64,000 nucleotides of DNA from positions 2,418,001-2,482,000 of the forward strand of contig NZ_CP031219.1 of NCBI RefSeq assembly GCF_003346775.1, given 5' to 3'. Shown in pieces: positions 33,984 to 44,531 of the stretch (positions within the stretch are counted from its first letter, which is position 1; each line of letters opens with the position of its first letter). This DNA comes from Malaciobacter mytili LMG 24559 (GTDB lineage Bacteria > Campylobacterota > Campylobacteria > Campylobacterales > Arcobacteraceae). The notes under the pieces are model-generated. The model made no database searches. It was not told the origin of the DNA and saw only the letters and a list, made by a program, of their open reading frames with translations. A program made the position numbers and the translations under genes.

Positions 33984-35903
33984 ATGAAATGTTATAACTA
34001 TAATTTAAACAATAAAAATCTTGAAAATGTTATAAATTTTGAGAAATTTAAAGATAAAAAAAATATCTTAGTTCAAATCTTTTGTGGGAATAACCATAAA
34101 GTATTTAAAAAAATAAATAGCTATATACAAAAAAACCTGCCCCAAGCTACAATTATTGGTGCAACTACTGATGGAGAGATTATTGAAGATAAAGTTACTA
34201 CTTTAAATAGTATTATTTCTATTAGTATTTTTGATAAAACCTCTTTAGTTAGTGATTTTTCAACTTTAGAAGATAGTTTTGAAAATGGAAAAGAGTTAGC
34301 CACTAAACTAATAAAAGAAGATACAAAACTTCTTATTTTATTTACAGATGGGATAAAAATGAATGCTGAAGAGTTCTTAAATGGTATTTCTTCTGTAAAT
34401 AATAAAGTAAAAATTTGTGGTGGAATGGCAGGAGATAATAGTGAATTTATCCAAACTTTTATCTCTTGTCAAAATAAAATTTTAAAATTTGGCTCGGTGG
34501 GAGTTGCTTTAAATTCTAAAGAATTAAAAGTTTATAATGATTATCGATTTAATTGGTCTGCAATTGGAGTTGAACATACTTTAGATAAAGTAATTGGCAA
34601 TAGAGTTTACTCTATTTCAGGTATGAATCCAATTGATTTTTATGCTAGATATTTAGGGACTGATGTTGCAAAAAATCTTCCTTCAACAGGAATAGAATTT
34701 CCTTTAATTATAAAAGATGAATTTTTAAATACTGCAAGAGCAGTTATAAAAAAACATAAAGATGGAAGTTTAAGTTTTGCTGGTAATTTAAAAGAAGGGG
34801 ATATTGTAAAACTTGGTTTTGGTAATGCTGAAATGATTATGCAAAACCCAATAAAAAAACTAAAAAAAAGTTTAGAGAAAATAAATCCTGAAGCTTTTTT
34901 TCTTTTTTCTTGTATGGCAAGAAGAAGATATATGCCAAATTTTATACAAATTGAAATTGAACCTTTTAGTACAATTGCACCTACAAGTGGATTTTTTACT
35001 TATGCTGAATTTTTTCATAAAAAAAATGAAAATAAGCTTTTAAATCAAACTCTTACAATAATAGCCTTAAGTGAAAATACAAAAGAAAAAACTATTTATA
35101 TAAAAAAGAAAAATAGTAAAAAAAATAGTGAATATGCAAGAACAGTAAAAGCCCTTACACATCTAATAGAACAATCTTCAAAAGATTATGATAAACAAAC
35201 AAAAAAACTTCATAAACAAAAAAGCTACTCAAATAGTCTACTTTTATCCCAAAAACAGTTTTTAAGACATGCTGTACATGAAACAAATACTCCTTTATCT
35301 GTAATTATGGGTAATATTGAATTATATGAGATGCAATATGGTAAAAATGCCTATATTTCTAATATTGAAGTTGCAATGAAAAATATCTTTTCTATTTATG
35401 ATGATTTAACTTATCTAATAAAAAAAGACCAATTAGATAATAGTAAAATAAAAATTGATTTTGTAGATTATATAAGAAGTAGAATAGATTTTTTTTCGCA
35501 AGTTGCTTTGCAAGTAAAATCAAATTTTATTTTCAATTTTACACATAAAGATATGCCTATGTTTTTCAATGAATCAAAACTTCAAAGAATAGTTGATAAT
35601 AATCTAACAAATGCTATAAAATATACTTTTGAAAATGAAGATATTTTTATAAATCTTTCAAAAGAAAATAGTGATTATATTTTAAGTATCTCAAGTCACT
35701 CTTGTGTGATTCAAAACCCTAAAAAAATATTTGAAGAGTATTATAGAGAAGAAAAAAACCAAAAAGGCTTTGGGCTTGGATTAAATCTAGTAAAAAGAGT
35801 TTGTGATGAAGAGAATATTTTAATAGATGTAGTTTCAAATAAAGATATTACATGTTTTACATATAAATTTAAAGGAGTTGCAAATGAAGATATTATTGCT
35901 TGA
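33984..35903 (+). CDS. FIST-domain sensor histidine kinase
   Basis: 639 residues from the ATG at 33984; a longer TTG-started form overlaps the -10 box. FIST-N (about 1-200) has QATIIGATTDGEIIE and KICGGMAGDNSEF; FIST-C (about 200-370) includes NPIDFYARYLG and FFLFSCMARRRYM. FIST is known as a small-ligand, possibly amino-acid, input domain. A short kinase follows: H-box FLRHAVHETNTPL, N-box DNNLTNAIKYT and a G-box GFGLGLNLV. No transmembrane part, so cytoplasmic. It overlaps its response regulator by 20 bases. Confidence 0.85.
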   Translation: MKCYNYNLNNKNLENVINFEKFKDKKNILVQIFCGNNHKVFKKINSYIQKNLPQATIIGATTDGEIIEDKVTTLNSIISISIFDKTSLVSDFSTLEDSFENGKELATKLIKEDTKLLILFTDGIKMNAEEFLNGISSVNNKVKICGGMAGDNSEFIQTFISCQNKILKFGSVGVALNSKELKVYNDYRFNWSAIGVEHTLDKVIGNRVYSISGMNPIDFYARYLGTDVAKNLPSTGIEFPLIIKDEFLNTARAVIKKHKDGSLSFAGNLKEGDIVKLGFGNAEMIMQNPIKKLKKSLEKINPEAFFLFSCMARRRYMPNFIQIEIEPFSTIAPTSGFFTYAEFFHKKNENKLLNQTLTIIALSENTKEKTIYIKKKNSKKNSEYARTVKALTHLIEQSSKDYDKQTKKLHKQKSYSNSLLLSQKQFLRHAVHETNTPLSVIMGNIELYEMQYGKNAYISNIEVAMKNIFSIYDDLTYLIKKDQLDNSKIKIDFVDYIRSRIDFFSQVALQVKSNFIFNFTHKDMPMFFNESKLQRIVDNNLTNAIKYTFENEDIFINLSKENSDYILSISSHSCVIQNPKKIFEEYYREEKNQKGFGLGLNLVKRVCDEENILIDVVSNKDITCFTYKFKGVANEDIIA

Positions 35904-36543
35904 AGATGATATTATGTTAAACAATGCAATAAAACAGTATCTAACTTCCGTAGGTCATGCAATTACAGCAACAAGAGATGGAGATAGTTGTCTTGATATA
36001 CTTGATAATGAAAATTTTGATTTATTAATTTTAGATATTAATGTTCCAAATATTGATGGCTTAACCGTATTAGAAATTCTTCATAAACAAAAAAAATCTA
36101 TTCCTACAATTTATATTTCAGCACTATTAGATATTGAAGATATTTCTAAAGCTTTTGATATAGGATGTAATGATTATTTAAAAAAACCTTTTCATTTAAA
36201 AGAGTTACATCTAAGAATTAATAGAATTTTAAAAAATTCAAGTTTACCTTTAAACCATAAAAGACTTTCAAAATCATATAGTTTTGATTTAGAAACAACA
36301 ACTTTATATTATAATAAAGAGCCTCATATTTTACCTAAAAGACAACTTATGATAATTTCATTATTGGCTAAAAATAGAAGTTTGGTAGTAAATTATGATA
36401 TGTTTAGAACTTATGCTTATAATGATGAAGATATTGATATAGGAACTATTAGAGCAGAAGTAAATAGAATCAAAAAAATTTTAAAAGAGGATTTTATTAT
36501 AAATGTAAGAGGTGTTGGCTATATGGTTGAAAGACCACATTAG
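35884..36543 (+). CDS. OmpR-type response regulator
   Basis: 219 residues from the ATG at 35884 (AAAGGAG 6 bases upstream). The receiver has LLEDD at its start, phosphorylatable D51 in LLILDINVPNIDG, and Lys in DYLKKPFHL. The winged-helix DNA-binding domain is C-terminal (LETTTLYYNKEPHILPKRQLMIISLL, VRGVGYMVE). It overlaps the FIST kinase and is surely its partner. Divergent neighbour is the aldehyde dehydrogenase, 195 bp upstream of the kinase, a candidate but unproven target. Confidence 0.93.
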   Translation: MKILLLEDDIMLNNAIKQYLTSVGHAITATRDGDSCLDILDNENFDLLILDINVPNIDGLTVLEILHKQKKSIPTIYISALLDIEDISKAFDIGCNDYLKKPFHLKELHLRINRILKNSSLPLNHKRLSKSYSFDLETTTLYYNKEPHILPKRQLMIISLLAKNRSLVVNYDMFRTYAYNDEDIDIGTIRAEVNRIKKILKEDFIINVRGVGYMVERPH

Positions 36544-36624
36544 ATATTTTTTTACATATATATTTTGATATACAATAAAGAATAATTAGATAAAATTTTA
36601 TATAAACAATCAAAGGCGTAAATA

Positions 36625-36825
36625 ATGCAAATTATAGTTAATGGTGAAAATAGAGAGTTTAATGACGAAATAACTCTACAAGAAGTTATTACTACTTTAC
36701 AAATTGAAGATAAAGTAATGGCTGCTGCTGTTAATATGCAAATAGTAAAAAAAGAGAAATGGGAAAGTTTTAGATTAAGCAATGAAGATAAACTAGAACT
36801 TTTACAATTTGTTGGTGGTGGGTGA
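36625..36825 (+). CDS. thiS: Sulfur carrier protein ThiS
   Basis: 66 residues of ubiquitin-like fold: the MQIIVNGENREF start and VGGG C-terminus, whose terminal Gly is adenylated then thiocarboxylated for thiazole synthesis. ThiF and ThiG are not nearby. AAAGGCG precedes the ATG. Followed after 6 bases by the YraN gene. Confidence 0.88.
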   Translation: MQIIVNGENREFNDEITLQEVITTLQIEDKVMAAAVNMQIVKKEKWESFRLSNEDKLELLQFVGGG

Positions 36826-36831
36826 GTTACC

Positions 36832-37164
36832 TTGAGTAAAAGTATAGGTGATTTAGCAGAAGAAAAAGCTTGCAAATTTTTACAAAACAAAGGCTTTGAA
36901 ATTTTGCAAAAAAACTTCTATGCTAAAAAATTAGGAGAGATAGATATTATTGCATCTAAAAATAATATCTATCACTTTTGTGAAGTAAAATCTGCAACTT
37001 CATATGAAACTGCTATTTTAAATATAACTTCAAAAAAACTTTCAAAATTAAAAAGAAGTATAAACTACTACTTACAAGTAAAAAACCTAGAGGTTCCTTA
37101 CTGTTTAGATGCACTTATAGTTGTGGAAGAACAAATCTTTCACTTAGAAAATATTACTTTTTAA
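36832..37164 (+). CDS. YraN/UPF0102-family nuclease-like protein
   Basis: 110 residues. The family has a restriction-endonuclease-like fold and is genetically tied to recombination or DNA processing. Seen: GDLAEEKACKFLQNKGFEIL, the catalytic GEIDIIASKNNIYHFCEVK (E..D..ExK pattern). The start is TTG at 36832, six bases past thiS, with GGTGGGTGAG upstream. It converges on the DUF502 gene with an 11-base overlap. Confidence 0.88.
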   Translation: MSKSIGDLAEEKACKFLQNKGFEILQKNFYAKKLGEIDIIASKNNIYHFCEVKSATSYETAILNITSKKLSKLKRSINYYLQVKNLEVPYCLDALIVVEEQIFHLENITF

Positions 37165-37822
37165 GATACTCTTCTATAGTTATAAACTCTTCAATATTTT
37201 TTGGTTCGATTTTTAAAATCTCAGCTAAAGATTTAACTCCCATTGATAAAAGATATTGTAAATTTGAATCAAAAGTTGCCTCTTGTATAACATATATCTT
37301 ATCTTTAGGAACTTCAAACATATACCCTCCATTTGGAATAGGTGTCATAGATAAAGTAACCGTATAATGATCTTTTACAACACTTTGTTTTGTTGAATAC
37401 ATAAGTCCTATATTGTACCCTTGTGTTGTAAACCCTTTTATTAGTACAACTAAAACTTTTTTCTCACCTGATTTTGAAGTATTAAAGATATTTACTAACT
37501 CTTTTATTGTTTGATAACCTGGAATTTTTGAATAAATCCTTTGAATAAAATCCCCAAGACTTGTCTCTACAAAAATACCAATAATATATGCAATAAATCC
37601 AAGAACAATTACACCAATAACTGTCCATAAAAAAGGATGGTTTTGTGGATTTAAACCAAAAAGTTCAAACATATTACCAGTTAAGGCATTTATATTTTCA
37701 TAAATCCAAAGTATTATAATTGTAATTGCAATAATTGGAGCTAACCAAAAAAGACCTTTTATAATAACTGTAAGAAAATGGTCTTTTCCATGAGAAAAAT
37801 ATTTCTTTATTTTATTTAACAT
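37154..37822 (-). CDS. DUF502 integral membrane protein
   Basis: 222 residues. Two N-terminal helices (about 18-45, 62-87) are separated by a periplasmic loop with a conserved Asn-Pro; then the family motif GDFIQRIYSKIPGYQTIKELVNIF and a soluble C-terminal part with VTLSMTPIPNGGYMFEVPKD. The function is unknown; homologues are widely conserved. Placed between thiS-yraN and a chemoreceptor gene, both convergent or in line with no clear operon. Confidence 0.85.
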   Translation of the reverse strand: MLNKIKKYFSHGKDHFLTVIIKGLFWLAPIIAITIIILWIYENINALTGNMFELFGLNPQNHPFLWTVIGVIVLGFIAYIIGIFVETSLGDFIQRIYSKIPGYQTIKELVNIFNTSKSGEKKVLVVLIKGFTTQGYNIGLMYSTKQSVVKDHYTVTLSMTPIPNGGYMFEVPKDKIYVIQEATFDSNLQYLLSMGVKSLAEILKIEPKNIEEFITIEEYLKK

Positions 37823-37898
37823 ATTGTTCCTTTGAAATAATATGTTAAATTATATCTTAAGTTGTTTAACCAAAAGTATAAAGAAAATTCTTTATACT

Positions 37899-40418
37899 TT
37901 ATTTTTTCCCTTTAAACTCTTTTGTATTAGCATCTTCTACTATTTTTAAAGCTATTTTATTTGTCTGTAAAGATACATCTTGAGTTTGATTAGCAATTGA
38001 TGCATTTTTTTGTGTTTGTTGGTCTAATAATGTAACTGCATCATTAATCTGCTCAATTCCACTTTGTTGTTCTTTTGAAGCTGCACTAACTTCTGTTATA
38101 AGTTCTATTGCTCCATTAATATTTTCATTTAAAGAAGTATATCCCTCAATCATCAATGCTGCTATTTTTTTACCTTCATTTGCTTTTAATGTAGCTTGTT
38201 CAACTATGTGTTTTATTTTATTTGCTGCTTCTGCACTTCTACTTGCTAAATTTCGCACCTCTTGTGCAACAACTGCAAAACCTCGCCCTGCTTCACCAGC
38301 AGTTGCTGCTTCTACTGCTGCATTAAGTGATAGAATATTTGTTTGAAATGCTATTTGGTCAATTACTGTTATTGCCTCATTTATGGCTTCTACTTGTGCA
38401 TTTATATCTTCCATTGATTTTGTTGTATTTAATGCTAACTCTTGACCTCTTGTTACTGAACTTGTAAGTTCTTTTGCATTTTCACTCATCTTTTGTACAT
38501 TATTTGAGTTATTTATTACTGTACTTGTTATCTCTTCTAAAGCTGCTGCTGTCTCTTCTAAAGATGCCGCTGCTTCATTTGCACTTGTATTTAAAACTTC
38601 CACATTATTTAAAAGATTTTTTGAACCTTTTTGTAAAATTAGTCCAGTTTCTTGATTTTCAATTAACATAGAAGTAATAGAATCACCTAAAATATTAATT
38701 CCATCAATAAGCTCTTCAATCTCCCCTTTTAGATTTTTCTTATCTACGCTATTTAAATAGTTATAATTTGAATACTCATTTAAAACTTCTAAAATAGAGC
38801 CAATATTACCTTCTAAATTATTAAGCATTTGATTAATTAACTCTTTTAACTCATTTAAACCTTTATTATCTGAGTTTAAAGTTATTCTACTTTTTAAATC
38901 TCCAGAATTTACAATACTAATAACCTTACTTGCATCTTCAATTAAAGCTTTTTCTTTTTCAATTGCTATTTTTATAATATTAATATTATCATTTACTACA
39001 CTTGACATTATTCCAATTTCATCATTTGATTTAATCTCTAAGCTTTTAACTTCATCACTTTGTTTATTTAAGTATTTAAAAAAAGCAAGTAATCCCTCTT
39101 GAAAAGATTTTAAAGGAGATACTATAATTTTATTTATAAAAAATAAAATTACAAAAACTACTACTATTATAATAGCTAAAGAGATTAGGCTAATTAAGTT
39201 TCTTAAATTATATGCTGGAGTAAAGGCCTCTTGCTTATCAATTTCAGAAACAATTGCCCACGAAGTTGTATTAAATATATTTATTTTACTAAATACACTT
39301 AAAACTTCTATCCCCCTATAATCAATAATTATCTCTTTTCCTATTTCATCTTTAGTAAACTCTTTTAAGGCTTTTTTTGTAGCATCAGATTCTATTTTCC
39401 AAACACCAATAGTTGAGTTTAACTCTTGCACAACTTTATTCTCTATATCTTTTATAAACCTAGAGTTATTTCTCATTTTATAATCTTGCCCTACAAGATA
39501 TACTTCTCCACTCTTTCCCAAACCTGATTCTTCAAATTTTCCATCAAGTCCCATTATTTTGTTGATTTTATTAACAGGCATTTGAAAGATTAAAACACCT
39601 TTTTTTTCATTGTTTATATAAATAGGTGTTGCTATAAATGAAGCACTTGAATTATAACTTGGTTCATATGGCATAAAATCTTCAAAAGCTAACTCTTCAT
39701 TATTTAAAGATAAAGCTTTTTTATAAACTTTACCTAATCCAGTATTTGAATATACTCCCTCTTTTAAATTTGTAGCAAAATCTTTTTCTTTAAAATCTGT
39801 ATAGATTAAATTTCCTTTTAAATCCACCATAAAAATATCATATAAAGAAAACTCTTTTAAAAATTTATCAAAAGTAGGATGATAAGCTTTATGATTATCC
39901 ATATAAGTTGAAGAAAATTTTTCATCATATATTAGATTATTCTTTTCGCCAAGTTTTTCTTTATTATTGCTAATAAAAATATATTGGGCAATTTTTGCAC
40001 TATTTAGTGTGGGGATATACTCTTTTATCTCTTTTCTTTGTTCACTATTTGGAACAGAATAATTTACAGAATTTATATAGTTTGATTGAAAATCTCCTTT
40101 TAAGTTTTTTTCAACCATATTAATATCTATATTAACTTCTTCTTCTAATTTATAAAATCCCTCTTCAAAACCTAAAAAAGCATCTTGTGTTATTTTAGAG
40201 TTTGAAAGTGATATAAGTAAAGATTCCAAAGACTCAAAATAGTGTCTAATTTCCTCATTTTTTGTAACATTTAATGTTGTTAATTTATTATATTCTGCTT
40301 GTAAAAGTGCATCTGTTGATTTACTAATAGATAAAAATATAATACAAATACCTAAAATTACCAATGAAAAAATTGAGATTAATGTTATTTTTGTTTTAAT
40401 TGTAAAATCACTTTTCAT
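37899..40418 (-). CDS. Methyl-accepting chemotaxis protein 1 (dCache type)
   Basis: 839 residues. TM1 about 10-32, a long periplasmic sensor (about 33-405) of dCache type, TM2 about 405-430, then a HAMP-like region and a long cytoplasmic coiled-coil. The signalling tip [39 protein letters not shown] lies near residue 690. It ends in KEFKGKK with no WESF pentapeptide, unlike the two receptors to its right. The ligand is unknown. Same strand as those receptors and the MFS gene. Confidence 0.92.
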   Translation of the reverse strand: MKSDFTIKTKITLISIFSLVILGICIIFLSISKSTDALLQAEYNKLTTLNVTKNEEIRHYFESLESLLISLSNSKITQDAFLGFEEGFYKLEEEVNIDINMVEKNLKGDFQSNYINSVNYSVPNSEQRKEIKEYIPTLNSAKIAQYIFISNNKEKLGEKNNLIYDEKFSSTYMDNHKAYHPTFDKFLKEFSLYDIFMVDLKGNLIYTDFKEKDFATNLKEGVYSNTGLGKVYKKALSLNNEELAFEDFMPYEPSYNSSASFIATPIYINNEKKGVLIFQMPVNKINKIMGLDGKFEESGLGKSGEVYLVGQDYKMRNNSRFIKDIENKVVQELNSTIGVWKIESDATKKALKEFTKDEIGKEIIIDYRGIEVLSVFSKINIFNTTSWAIVSEIDKQEAFTPAYNLRNLISLISLAIIIVVVFVILFFINKIIVSPLKSFQEGLLAFFKYLNKQSDEVKSLEIKSNDEIGIMSSVVNDNINIIKIAIEKEKALIEDASKVISIVNSGDLKSRITLNSDNKGLNELKELINQMLNNLEGNIGSILEVLNEYSNYNYLNSVDKKNLKGEIEELIDGINILGDSITSMLIENQETGLILQKGSKNLLNNVEVLNTSANEAAASLEETAAALEEITSTVINNSNNVQKMSENAKELTSSVTRGQELALNTTKSMEDINAQVEAINEAITVIDQIAFQTNILSLNAAVEAATAGEAGRGFAVVAQEVRNLASRSAEAANKIKHIVEQATLKANEGKKIAALMIEGYTSLNENINGAIELITEVSAASKEQQSGIEQINDAVTLLDQQTQKNASIANQTQDVSLQTNKIALKIVEDANTKEFKGKK

Positions 40419-40511
40419 AATTTACTCCTTTCAATTATATTTTAAAATCTTAACCAAAAGAAGTAACACGAAAGTACTAAAAAATAATAAACTATAAAAA
40501 TAAATTCTAAC

Positions 40512-41693
40512 TTAATTTAAAAAACATTTTTTAGCTATAAAAAGTAGTAAAATACCTATAAATACCATAAAGGCAGTTAAATATAAAGCATAATTATAGT
40601 TTCCAAAATGCTCTATTAAAACAACAGAGTACAAAGGAGCTATAACTTGGCCTATTCCATATGAAGTAGTTAAAGCACCCATTAAAACCACAGGATTTCC
40701 CTTTGAAAGTTTCCCTCCCAAATTCATAAAAAGAGCAACTAATCCTACAAAAGTTCCTCCATATAAAACTCCAGAAATTAAATTTAAATATATATTAGAA
40801 CTAATAGTTGGAATTAAAATTCCAATTAACTGTATAATCATTGCAACTATAATAATATTGACACTACCATATTTATGAGCTAATCTCATCCAAATTATAC
40901 ATGAGAAGATTCCAGATATTCCAACAACTAGCCAAGTTAATCCTCCAAAACCTTCTAAACCTTTTAAAGAGTTTATAATATCAGGTAAAAAAGTTCCTTG
41001 AACTACAAAACCTATACCTTCAGTAAAATATGCAACAATTAAAATTAAAACAAAAGGAGTAAATAAAGATGTATCAAATTTATAATATGTATTTGTTGTT
41101 TTTATTTTTTTATCAAAAGATAAAATATATACTGGATATAAACTAAAAACTATTGCAAAAAAAACTAAGATAAACCAAGTATCTTGCCAAGTATTTCCAT
41201 AATTAAGTGAAATTTTACTTATTATATCTGTAATAGCAATAGAAAATCCTATTCCTGAAAAATGTATTCCCATTGCTTTTGTTTTATCTTCAAAGTTTAA
41301 TTTAGTCATCACTAAAGCTGAGCCAACTACTAAAACCATAGCTGCACCAAAACCAGCTATAATTCTAGAAATTAGCCATAAAGTATCATTTGTGGTAGTT
41401 GCTAAAACTAAAGTAGTTAAAATAGAAAGTATTAAGCCTATTCTAAAAAGTATTACTTTTGTATTTATATTTTTTATAAATACAGCAAGTATTGAACCAC
41501 TTAAATAACCTGCAAAATTAACTGAAGCTAAAACTCCTGCAAAAGTAATAGTCAAATAATCTTCAAGCATTAAAGGAAGAAGCGAAGTAAAAACAAATCT
41601 TGCAACTCCAACACCAATAATCAAAGCTATTATACCAGCTAATAAAATAGAAAAATTATGATTTTTATCTAAAAGTATTTTTAAAAGTTTCAT
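40512..41693 (-). CDS. YbfB/YjiJ-family MFS transporter
   Basis: 393 residues with about 12 predicted helices. The first holds GVGVARFVFTSLLPLML, typical of the YbfB/YjiJ (UPF0226) group, often near LysR regulators. The substrate is unknown. The gene starts without a visible Shine-Dalgarno and lies directly behind a 13-bp-arm inverted repeat (41699-41752). It sits between two chemoreceptors on the same strand. Confidence 0.8.
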   Translation of the reverse strand: MKLLKILLDKNHNFSILLAGIIALIIGVGVARFVFTSLLPLMLEDYLTITFAGVLASVNFAGYLSGSILAVFIKNINTKVILFRIGLILSILTTLVLATTTNDTLWLISRIIAGFGAAMVLVVGSALVMTKLNFEDKTKAMGIHFSGIGFSIAITDIISKISLNYGNTWQDTWFILVFFAIVFSLYPVYILSFDKKIKTTNTYYKFDTSLFTPFVLILIVAYFTEGIGFVVQGTFLPDIINSLKGLEGFGGLTWLVVGISGIFSCIIWMRLAHKYGSVNIIIVAMIIQLIGILIPTISSNIYLNLISGVLYGGTFVGLVALFMNLGGKLSKGNPVVLMGALTTSYGIGQVIAPLYSVVLIEHFGNYNYALYLTAFMVFIGILLLFIAKKCFLN

Positions 41694-41698
41694 AAGAT

Positions 41699-41752
41699 AT
41701 AGTAACCAAAATAAGTAGCACTAAAATAGCACAAGTTATTTTTGGTTACTAT
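41699..41752. promoter_or_regulatory. 13-bp inverted repeat upstream of the MFS gene
   Basis: ATAGTAACCAAAA (41699-41711) pairs with TTTTGGTTACTAT (41740-41752). The spacer holds a direct repeat TAGCAC. The left arm ends six bases from the MFS start and a TATATC box overlaps it. It may be an operator or a terminator of the upstream receptor gene. Confidence 0.5.
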
Positions 41753-41765
41753 TTTTTAGAAGAGT

Positions 41766-44156
41766 TTAAAAACTCTCCCAATCGCTATTTTTGCTATTAT
41801 CAGTAAAAGTATTTTTAGAATTATTATTTTCTATTATAACTTCACTTTTAGCTTTTGATTTAGGTATAGTAATACTATTTTTACCAATAAATTCTTTTTT
41901 ATCTGCATCTTCTACAATACTATCAGCAAGTACATTTGTTTTATTTGCTATTTCTTGAGTTTTTGTAGCAATAGAGGCATTTTTTTGTGTTTGTTGATCT
42001 AATAATGCAACTGCATCATTAATCTGCTCAATTCCACTTTGTTGTTCTCTTGAAGCAGAGTTTACCTCTGTAATAAGAGTTATTGTACCACTAATATTAT
42101 CATTTAGTGCTTTATAACCTTCTATCATTTGAGTTGCAACTTGCTTACCTTCATTTGCTTTTAATGTAGCTTGTTCAACTATGTGTTTTATCTCATTTGC
42201 TGCTTCTGCACTTTTACTTGCTAAGTTTCGCACCTCTTGTGCAACAACTGCAAACCCTTTTCCAGCTTCACCAGCACTTGCTGCTTCTACTGCTGCATTA
42301 AGTGATAAAATATTTGTTTGAAATGCTATTTGGTCAATTACTGTTATTGCCTCATTTATGGCTTCTACTTGTGTATTTATATCTTCCATTGATTTTGTTG
42401 TATTTAATGCTAAATCTTGACCTCTTGTTACTGAACTTGTAAGTTCTTTTGCATTTTCACTCATCTTTTGTACATTATTTGAATTATTTATTACTGTACT
42501 TGTTATCTCTTCTAAGGCTGCTGCTGTCTCTTCTAAAGATGCCGCTGCTTCATTTGCACTTGTACTTAATGTATTTACATTTACTAATAACTCTGTTGAA
42601 CCATCTTTTAATGTTAATCCATTTTGCTTATTTTGAACTAACATTTTTGTTATAGCATCTCCTAATTTATTTATGCCATCACTTAGTTCTCCTATCTCTC
42701 CTTTTGTATTGCCTTTTTCTACACTATTTAAATAGTTATAATTTGCATACTCATTTAATACTTTTAAAATATTTTGGATATTCCCTTCTAATTTCTCAAG
42801 CATACTATTTATTAAATCTTTTAATTGATTTAATCCTTGATTATTTGAGTTTAGTAAAATTCTATCTGTTAATACTCCTGTATTTACTGTATTTATTATT
42901 TCACTTGCATTATCTATTAATTTCTTCTCTTCTTCTAACCCTTTTTTTATCTTATTTATATTCTCATTTACGATACTTGACATTAATCCTATTTCATCTT
43001 TTCTATCTACTATTAACTCTTGTGTATCTTCTGTCTCTTTATTTAAATATTTAAAAAATGATAATAACCCATTTTGAAATACATTTAATGGTTTTACTAC
43101 CATTATATTTATAAAAAAATATATAATAATTCCTATAATAACTATAAGAGATACTGAAGCAATAGCAATAATATTTCTTATTCTATTTGGTGTTATAAGA
43201 ACTTCTTTTTTATCTATTTTTGAAATAATTGCCCACTTTAAATCTTTTCCCACTTTTATAGGAGCATAATATTCAAATACAGTTTGCCCAGAATAAGCAG
43301 TAACTTCTCCTTCACCACTCTTTCCAGATAAAGCAGCTTTTACAAATTCTGTTTCAATTTTATTTTTTTGTGGATTTTGTAATGATTTTTTTATACTATA
43401 TAGATCAGGAAATAATACACTATCATTTCTCATTAAATAATCAGATCCAATTACAAGTGTCTCTTCACTAGCTCCAAAACCTTCTCTAAAATTCATTATT
43501 TCATTTATAGCTACTTCATCAAATCTAAAAACCAAAACTGCTTCTAATTTATCTTTTAAATATACTGGTGTTCCTATAAACATTTCTGGAGAATTTTTTG
43601 TTGGAAGATAAAGACTCATATCTTCAATAATTGGATGTTTTGTATCAACTACTTTTTTAAATACTCTTGCAAGACCTGAGTCTCTTAATTCATTATTTAA
43701 CAAATTTGTTCCATAATCAGAATATTTTTTAGTAGAATAAAGAACTCTTGCATTTTCTGCACTTATAATTAATAAGTCTTTATATCCTGATTCTTTTATA
43801 TAATTTATAAAAAAGTCATCATATTCATTTATAACTTTTTTTACATTTGAATTATGCACAGGAAAGTTATCTGTATTATTAAGGCTTAAACTTGATTTTA
43901 TTTCTAATAATTCCTTAACAAAAGATTTTATACTTAAGTTATTACTTAAAATTTTAACATCTTCAGTTGTTTCTTGAAAAAATGTTTCAAGTTGATGTTG
44001 TTTTATTAAAGTTATAGTTTTTAACCTATCATAACTCTCCTTTTCTAAAACTTTTGTTGATTCTGTTACTGCAATAGTTGCTAATATAACTCCTAATAGT
44101 ATAAGAGAACATAAGGTAATAACCAAGATTTTTGCTTTTATTGTTAGATTTTTCAT
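41766..44156 (-). CDS. Methyl-accepting chemotaxis protein 2 (dCache type, WESF end)
   Basis: 796 residues. TM1 about 10-30, periplasmic dCache-like sensor to about 330, TM2 about 330-350, then HAMP-like and coiled-coil parts. The tip [39 protein letters not shown] lies near residue 619. It ends in DWESF, resembling the NWETF pentapeptide that tethers CheR/CheB. Its region 42100-43104 is nearly identical (three mismatches) to receptor 3, so gene conversion is likely. Periplasmic parts differ, implying different ligands. Confidence 0.92.
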   Translation of the reverse strand: MKNLTIKAKILVITLCSLILLGVILATIAVTESTKVLEKESYDRLKTITLIKQHQLETFFQETTEDVKILSNNLSIKSFVKELLEIKSSLSLNNTDNFPVHNSNVKKVINEYDDFFINYIKESGYKDLLIISAENARVLYSTKKYSDYGTNLLNNELRDSGLARVFKKVVDTKHPIIEDMSLYLPTKNSPEMFIGTPVYLKDKLEAVLVFRFDEVAINEIMNFREGFGASEETLVIGSDYLMRNDSVLFPDLYSIKKSLQNPQKNKIETEFVKAALSGKSGEGEVTAYSGQTVFEYYAPIKVGKDLKWAIISKIDKKEVLITPNRIRNIIAIASVSLIVIIGIIIYFFINIMVVKPLNVFQNGLLSFFKYLNKETEDTQELIVDRKDEIGLMSSIVNENINKIKKGLEEEKKLIDNASEIINTVNTGVLTDRILLNSNNQGLNQLKDLINSMLEKLEGNIQNILKVLNEYANYNYLNSVEKGNTKGEIGELSDGINKLGDAITKMLVQNKQNGLTLKDGSTELLVNVNTLSTSANEAAASLEETAAALEEITSTVINNSNNVQKMSENAKELTSSVTRGQDLALNTTKSMEDINTQVEAINEAITVIDQIAFQTNILSLNAAVEAASAGEAGKGFAVVAQEVRNLASKSAEAANEIKHIVEQATLKANEGKQVATQMIEGYKALNDNISGTITLITEVNSASREQQSGIEQINDAVALLDQQTQKNASIATKTQEIANKTNVLADSIVEDADKKEFIGKNSITIPKSKAKSEVIIENNNSKNTFTDNSKNSDWESF
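42100..43104. repeat. 1-kb near-identical tract shared with receptor 3, copy A
   Basis: Matches 44929-45933 at a constant offset of 2829 with only three mismatches that I count. Boundaries are sharp: divergence begins at 42099 and 43105. It covers the region from just inside TM2 through the signalling tip. Confidence 0.85.
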
Positions 44157-44531
44157 TTGCTTTCCTTTTATATGCTAAATTAATTATCTATATTAAATAA
44201 TTAAAATAGTGATTAAATTATCTTAATGTAATATTATATTAATAAAACTAAAAATAAAATTATATATTTAATTATTTATAAATAATATTTTTTATTGGAA
44301 ATATAATCTAATTATGTAATTTATTTTAAATATTCATTTTGTAGTTATTTTGTAGTTACTTTTAATAAAAGATTATTTAATTGATATTTGATGTATTTTT
44401 AAAAAATAATTTCATATTTTTTTTATGAAAAAGAAAAGAAATTGCCAAATTTTTCATTTTTTTAGTAAAAATAATAAAAAATGACTATAAATAATTTTTA
44501 GAATTTTTAACTAAGAATTAAGTGAAAGAGT
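44157..44531. other. Gap between receptors 2 and 3 (upstream of receptor 2)
   Basis: 375 bp of extremely AT-rich DNA with many short A/T tracts. I see no gene, no good hairpin and no clear -10/-35 pair beyond chance in such sequence. It probably carries the receptor 2 promoter on the minus strand. Confidence 0.5.

Noticed and set aside
42449-43054. Leu/His-rich open frames on the plus strand inside receptor 2 (and identical copies at 45278-45883 in receptor 3, similar at 38474)
   Set aside because: They are antisense shadows of the conserved receptor coiled coil. Their identity follows from the gene conversion, they are low-complexity and have no ribosome sites.
44157-44531. Possible small RNA or origin in the AT-rich gap
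   Set aside because: High A/T alone; no DnaA-box cluster, hairpin or ribosome site was seen.
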